This document shows, one piece after another, positions 61,621 through 64,000 of a DNA stretch of 64,000 nt. Origin of the DNA: Fusobacterium nucleatum_L (GTDB lineage: Bacteria; Fusobacteriota; Fusobacteriia; Fusobacteriales; Fusobacteriaceae); contig NZ_CP077172.1 in the NCBI RefSeq assembly GCF_050231725.1, forward strand, positions 1,364,001 through 1,428,000, written 5' to 3'. Each line of letters begins with the position of its first letter. The stretch's first letter is position 1. The notes under the pieces were generated by a model. The model was not told where the DNA came from. It ran no database searches and saw only the letters and a list, made by a program, of their open reading frames with translations. The translations under genes and the position numbers were made by a program.

Positions 61621-62844
61621 TTATAAAACTATTCTCAACATATCAAGTTCATTCATAGGTATATCTGTTTTTATCTTTACAAATGAATTTGGATTTGCTG
61701 ATTCAACACTTTCAGTTTCTCTACCCATCTTATCCAATAAAATCATTTCAGGCATTATGAAATCTCTAACTTTTATTTCTGGACTAACAATTTGAACTTC
61801 TTGCCCAACAAATAATTTATTTCTAATTGCTACTAAATACTCATGATCACTTAATTTTTTCTCTATTTTTGCAACTAATTTATGTGTTTGACTATAAGAA
61901 TTTCTATTGTTATAGTTTAAAGATTCTTTACCTGCTTTTCCATGATAGAAACCTTCTGTATATGACCTATTTGAAATAGATTCAAGTTCATTTCTCCATT
62001 CAGGATTATATTCATAATTTCCGCTGTAATAAGAATTTAAAGCATCTTTATATACCTTTACACAGTTCGATACATAGTAAATCCCTTTCATTCTACCTTC
62101 AATTTTTAGTGAATCTACTCCTGCATCTAAGATTTTATCTATCATTTCAATAGTACATAAATCTTTTGAGTTAAAAATATATGTTCCATGTTCATCTTCA
62201 TATACTGGCATAGTTTCACCAGGTCTTGTTTCTTCAACTAATGAATATTTCCATCTACAAGCTTGAGCACAATCTCCTCTATTTGCATCTCTACCCGTCA
62301 TATAGTTACTTAGTAGACATCTACCAGAAATTGCCATACACATAGCTCCATGTACAAAAACTTCTAATTCTATATCAGGAACTTTTTCTCTAATTTCCTT
62401 TATATTTTCCAAAGAAATTTCTCTTGCAAGAACAACTCTTTTTGCTCCCATATCTTTCCACATTTTAACTGATCTCCAGTTTGTGTTACTTGCTTGTGTA
62501 CTAATACTAATATTCAAATTAGAGTTTTCTTTTACAATTTGGAATACTCCTAAGTCAGCAACAATAACCCCGTCTACTCCTACTTTTTCTAAAAACTTCA
62601 CATATTCAGGTAAAGCTTCTAGTTCATCATTATGTGGAATTATATTAAGAGTTATATAAACTCTTTTACCTCTTTCATGAGCATAAGCTACAGCTTCTTC
62701 TAATTCTTCATCAGAGAAGTTATTGCTCCCTGCTCTTAAGTTAAACATCTTTCCACCCATAAATACAGCATCTGCTCCATAATGTAATGCCATCTTAAAT
62801 TTTTCCATATTCCCAGCAGGTGCTAGTAATTCTACCTTTTTCAA
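61621..62844 (-). CDS. U32 peptidase-family protein (TrhP/YegQ-like)
   Basis: 407 residues. The U32 signature EVFVHGAMCMAISGRCLLSNY is given here in part: FVHGAMCMAISGRC near residue 163; with NRGDCAQACRW it supplies conserved cysteines. U32 members include collagenase-like proteases and, better supported for this subtype, TrhP, which takes part in 5-hydroxyuridine formation at tRNA position 34. I favour TTG 62844 as start because AAGGG is well placed; ATG 62853 abuts that site. Confidence 0.85.
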   Translation of the reverse strand: MKKVELLAPAGNMEKFKMALHYGADAVFMGGKMFNLRAGSNNFSDEELEEAVAYAHERGKRVYITLNIIPHNDELEALPEYVKFLEKVGVDGVIVADLGVFQIVKENSNLNISISTQASNTNWRSVKMWKDMGAKRVVLAREISLENIKEIREKVPDIELEVFVHGAMCMAISGRCLLSNYMTGRDANRGDCAQACRWKYSLVEETRPGETMPVYEDEHGTYIFNSKDLCTIEMIDKILDAGVDSLKIEGRMKGIYYVSNCVKVYKDALNSYYSGNYEYNPEWRNELESISNRSYTEGFYHGKAGKESLNYNNRNSYSQTHKLVAKIEKKLSDHEYLVAIRNKLFVGQEVQIVSPEIKVRDFIMPEMILLDKMGRETESVESANPNSFVKIKTDIPMNELDMLRIVL

Positions 62845-62884
62845 AAATATCATCCCTTCTAAAATTTGTACTAATTTATTATTT

Positions 62885-64000
62885 TTATTTCACTTGGTCA
62901 GTGTAATTTGTAAACTTTGTAAATTCACTCAAGAAATTAAGCTTTACTGTTCCAGTAGCTCCATTTCTGTGTTTTCCTATAATTAATTCTGTTATACCTT
63001 TGTTTTCTGTATCTGGTATATAGTATTCTTCTCTATAAAGAAAGGCAACTATATCAGCATCTTGTTCTATTGCTCCAGATTCTCTTAAATCTGAAAGCAT
63101 AGGTCTTTTATCTATTCTACTTTCAACTGCCCTTGATAATTGAGAAAGGGCTATAATTGGAACATCTAATTCTCTGGCAAGTCCTTTTAATGATCTTGAG
63201 ATATCCGAAATTTCTTGTTGTCTACTAAACTCAGAGCCTCTTCTAGATACACCATTTATTAGTTGCAAATAGTCTATTATAATTAGGTCTAATTGATTTT
63301 GACTTTTCATTTTTCTAGCATAAGATCTAATTTCTAAAACATTTGTATGAGGTAAGTCAGCTACAAATATTGTTGATTCTGCTAAATTACCAGTTGCTAC
63401 TGTAAGTTTTGTCCAATCTTCCTCTTCAAGATAAGCGTTTTTTAGTTTATTTTGTGAAATACCTGATTCAATTGATAGCAGTCTTTGATATAATTGTTGT
63501 ACAGGCATTTCAAGACTAAATACTAATACGTTCTTTTTTTCTTTTCCAGCATTTAAAGCCACATTTAATGCAAAGGCTGTTTTTCCCATAGCAGGCCTTG
63601 CTGCCAAAATTATTAAATCAGAATTGTTAAGACCACTTGTCATTTTATCTAAATCAGTGAAACCTGTTGGGATTCCCAAAGTTTTCCCTCTGTTTCCACT
63701 AATTTTTTCCATTCTCATTACTTCTGCAACACCAGCAGTTTTCATATCAACTATACTACTTTTTAAAATATTTTTAGAAAGATTCAAAACCATTGATTCT
63801 GCATCATCTATAATATCTTCTGCTGTTCTAATATCATTATAGGCAAGTTGTGTAATTTCCGCTCCAACATTTCCTAGTCTTCTTAACATTGCTTTTTCTT
63901 TTATTAAATTAGCATATTCTAAAAGATTGTATGAACTTGAGATTTCATCTAAAATACTCACTAATGTATCACTTACATTTTCTTTATTTTTAGAGTCACT
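62885..64000 (-). CDS. dnaB: Replicative DNA helicase DnaB, 5' end cut by window
   Basis: About 372 residues visible; the frame is open to the window edge, so the GTG at 63961 is internal. Part of the N-terminal primase-interaction domain is seen, followed by the RecA-like motor with Walker A ARPAMGKTAF (near residue 133), the Walker B strand LIIIDYLQLI, and SQLSR and KHRNGATG. DnaB is the hexameric helicase at the replication fork. Typical length is about 450 residues, so some 80 are missing. Confidence 0.97.
   Translation of the reverse strand, partial: SDSKNKENVSDTLVSILDEISSSYNLLEYANLIKEKAMLRRLGNVGAEITQLAYNDIRTAEDIIDDAESMVLNLSKNILKSSIVDMKTAGVAEVMRMEKISGNRGKTLGIPTGFTDLDKMTSGLNNSDLIILAARPAMGKTAFALNVALNAGKEKKNVLVFSLEMPVQQLYQRLLSIESGISQNKLKNAYLEEEDWTKLTVATGNLAESTIFVADLPHTNVLEIRSYARKMKSQNQLDLIIIDYLQLINGVSRRGSEFSRQQEISDISRSLKGLARELDVPIIALSQLSRAVESRIDKRPMLSDLRESGAIEQDADIVAFLYREEYYIPDTENKGITELIIGKHRNGATGTVKLNFLSEFTKFTNYTDQVK

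Noticed and set aside
1..64000. CRISPR arrays, insertion sequences, integrases, tRNA or rRNA genes
   Set aside because: Looked for on both strands; no spaced direct repeats, transposase or integrase motifs, or tRNA cloverleafs were seen.

Overview
The window is chromosomal DNA of a very AT-rich, fermentative, diderm bacterium. Several things point to the Fusobacteriaceae, most likely the Fusobacterium nucleatum group: short-chain fatty acid transport with a CoA-transferase, a coenzyme B12 mutase small subunit with its MutL-like partner, an RNase PH-RdgB fusion, FabK, minCDE, a CBS-containing family II pyrophosphatase and many lipoproteins. The genus call is inference from gene content and composition; no database was searched. 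Genes are tightly packed. I see no tRNA or rRNA genes, CRISPR array, insertion sequence or prophage.

Layout. 1-4.4 kb: atoE (cut by the window edge), atoD and atoA, meeting a glmS-glmL pair head to head at a shared terminator. 4.5-6.3 kb: a small secreted FMN-binding-like protein and the RNase PH-RdgB fusion. 6.3-14.4 kb: eight overlapping minus-strand genes for an apparently undescribed fatty-acid-derived (glyco)lipid: SDR, GT2 glycosyltransferase, alpha/beta-hydrolase-like protein, GT1 glycosyltransferase, 3-beta-HSD/OleD-like reductase, metallo-beta-lactamase-fold hydrolase, PaaK/F390-synthetase-like ligase and FabH-like ketosynthase. 14.5-21.3 kb: minCDE, fabK, SRP RNA, an AsmA-like protein, a YlmH-like protein and der. 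21.4-25.4 kb: an accessory array of membrane proteins with a duplicated C-terminal domain, one copy frameshifted, then a GNAT enzyme and a 37-residue ORF. 25.4-32.2 kb: a lipoprotein amidase, a SAM-riboswitch-controlled metF-metH operon and a MATE exporter. 32.3-35.8 kb: a repeat lipoprotein and the copZ-copA copper operon. 35.8-39.9 kb: thyA-folA-trkA-cca.

39.9-44.1 kb: paired lipoproteins facing a plus-strand group that ends in a DUF2185-DUF4241 protein resembling polymorphic-toxin immunity proteins. 44.2-48.2 kb: a LytS/LytT two-component system divergent from cstA, with 21-bp-spaced direct repeats in front of cstA. 48.4-54.4 kb: a 46-residue SMP-like protein, then mcrB-mcrC overlapping a 914-residue ankyrin-repeat protein. 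54.5-64 kb: an MFS/GPH symporter, a ComEC-type membrane protein, uvrB, CBS-PPase, a small lipoprotein, a U32 peptidase-family protein and dnaB (cut by the window edge).

The most unusual items are the lipid cluster, the mcrBC-ankyrin operon, the fused-versus-split membrane array, and a pair of 174-180 bp palindromic elements (8603-8782 and 29644-29817). The two elements differ by compensatory changes in several stems. One separates two blocks of the lipid cluster and the other lies between metF and metH.
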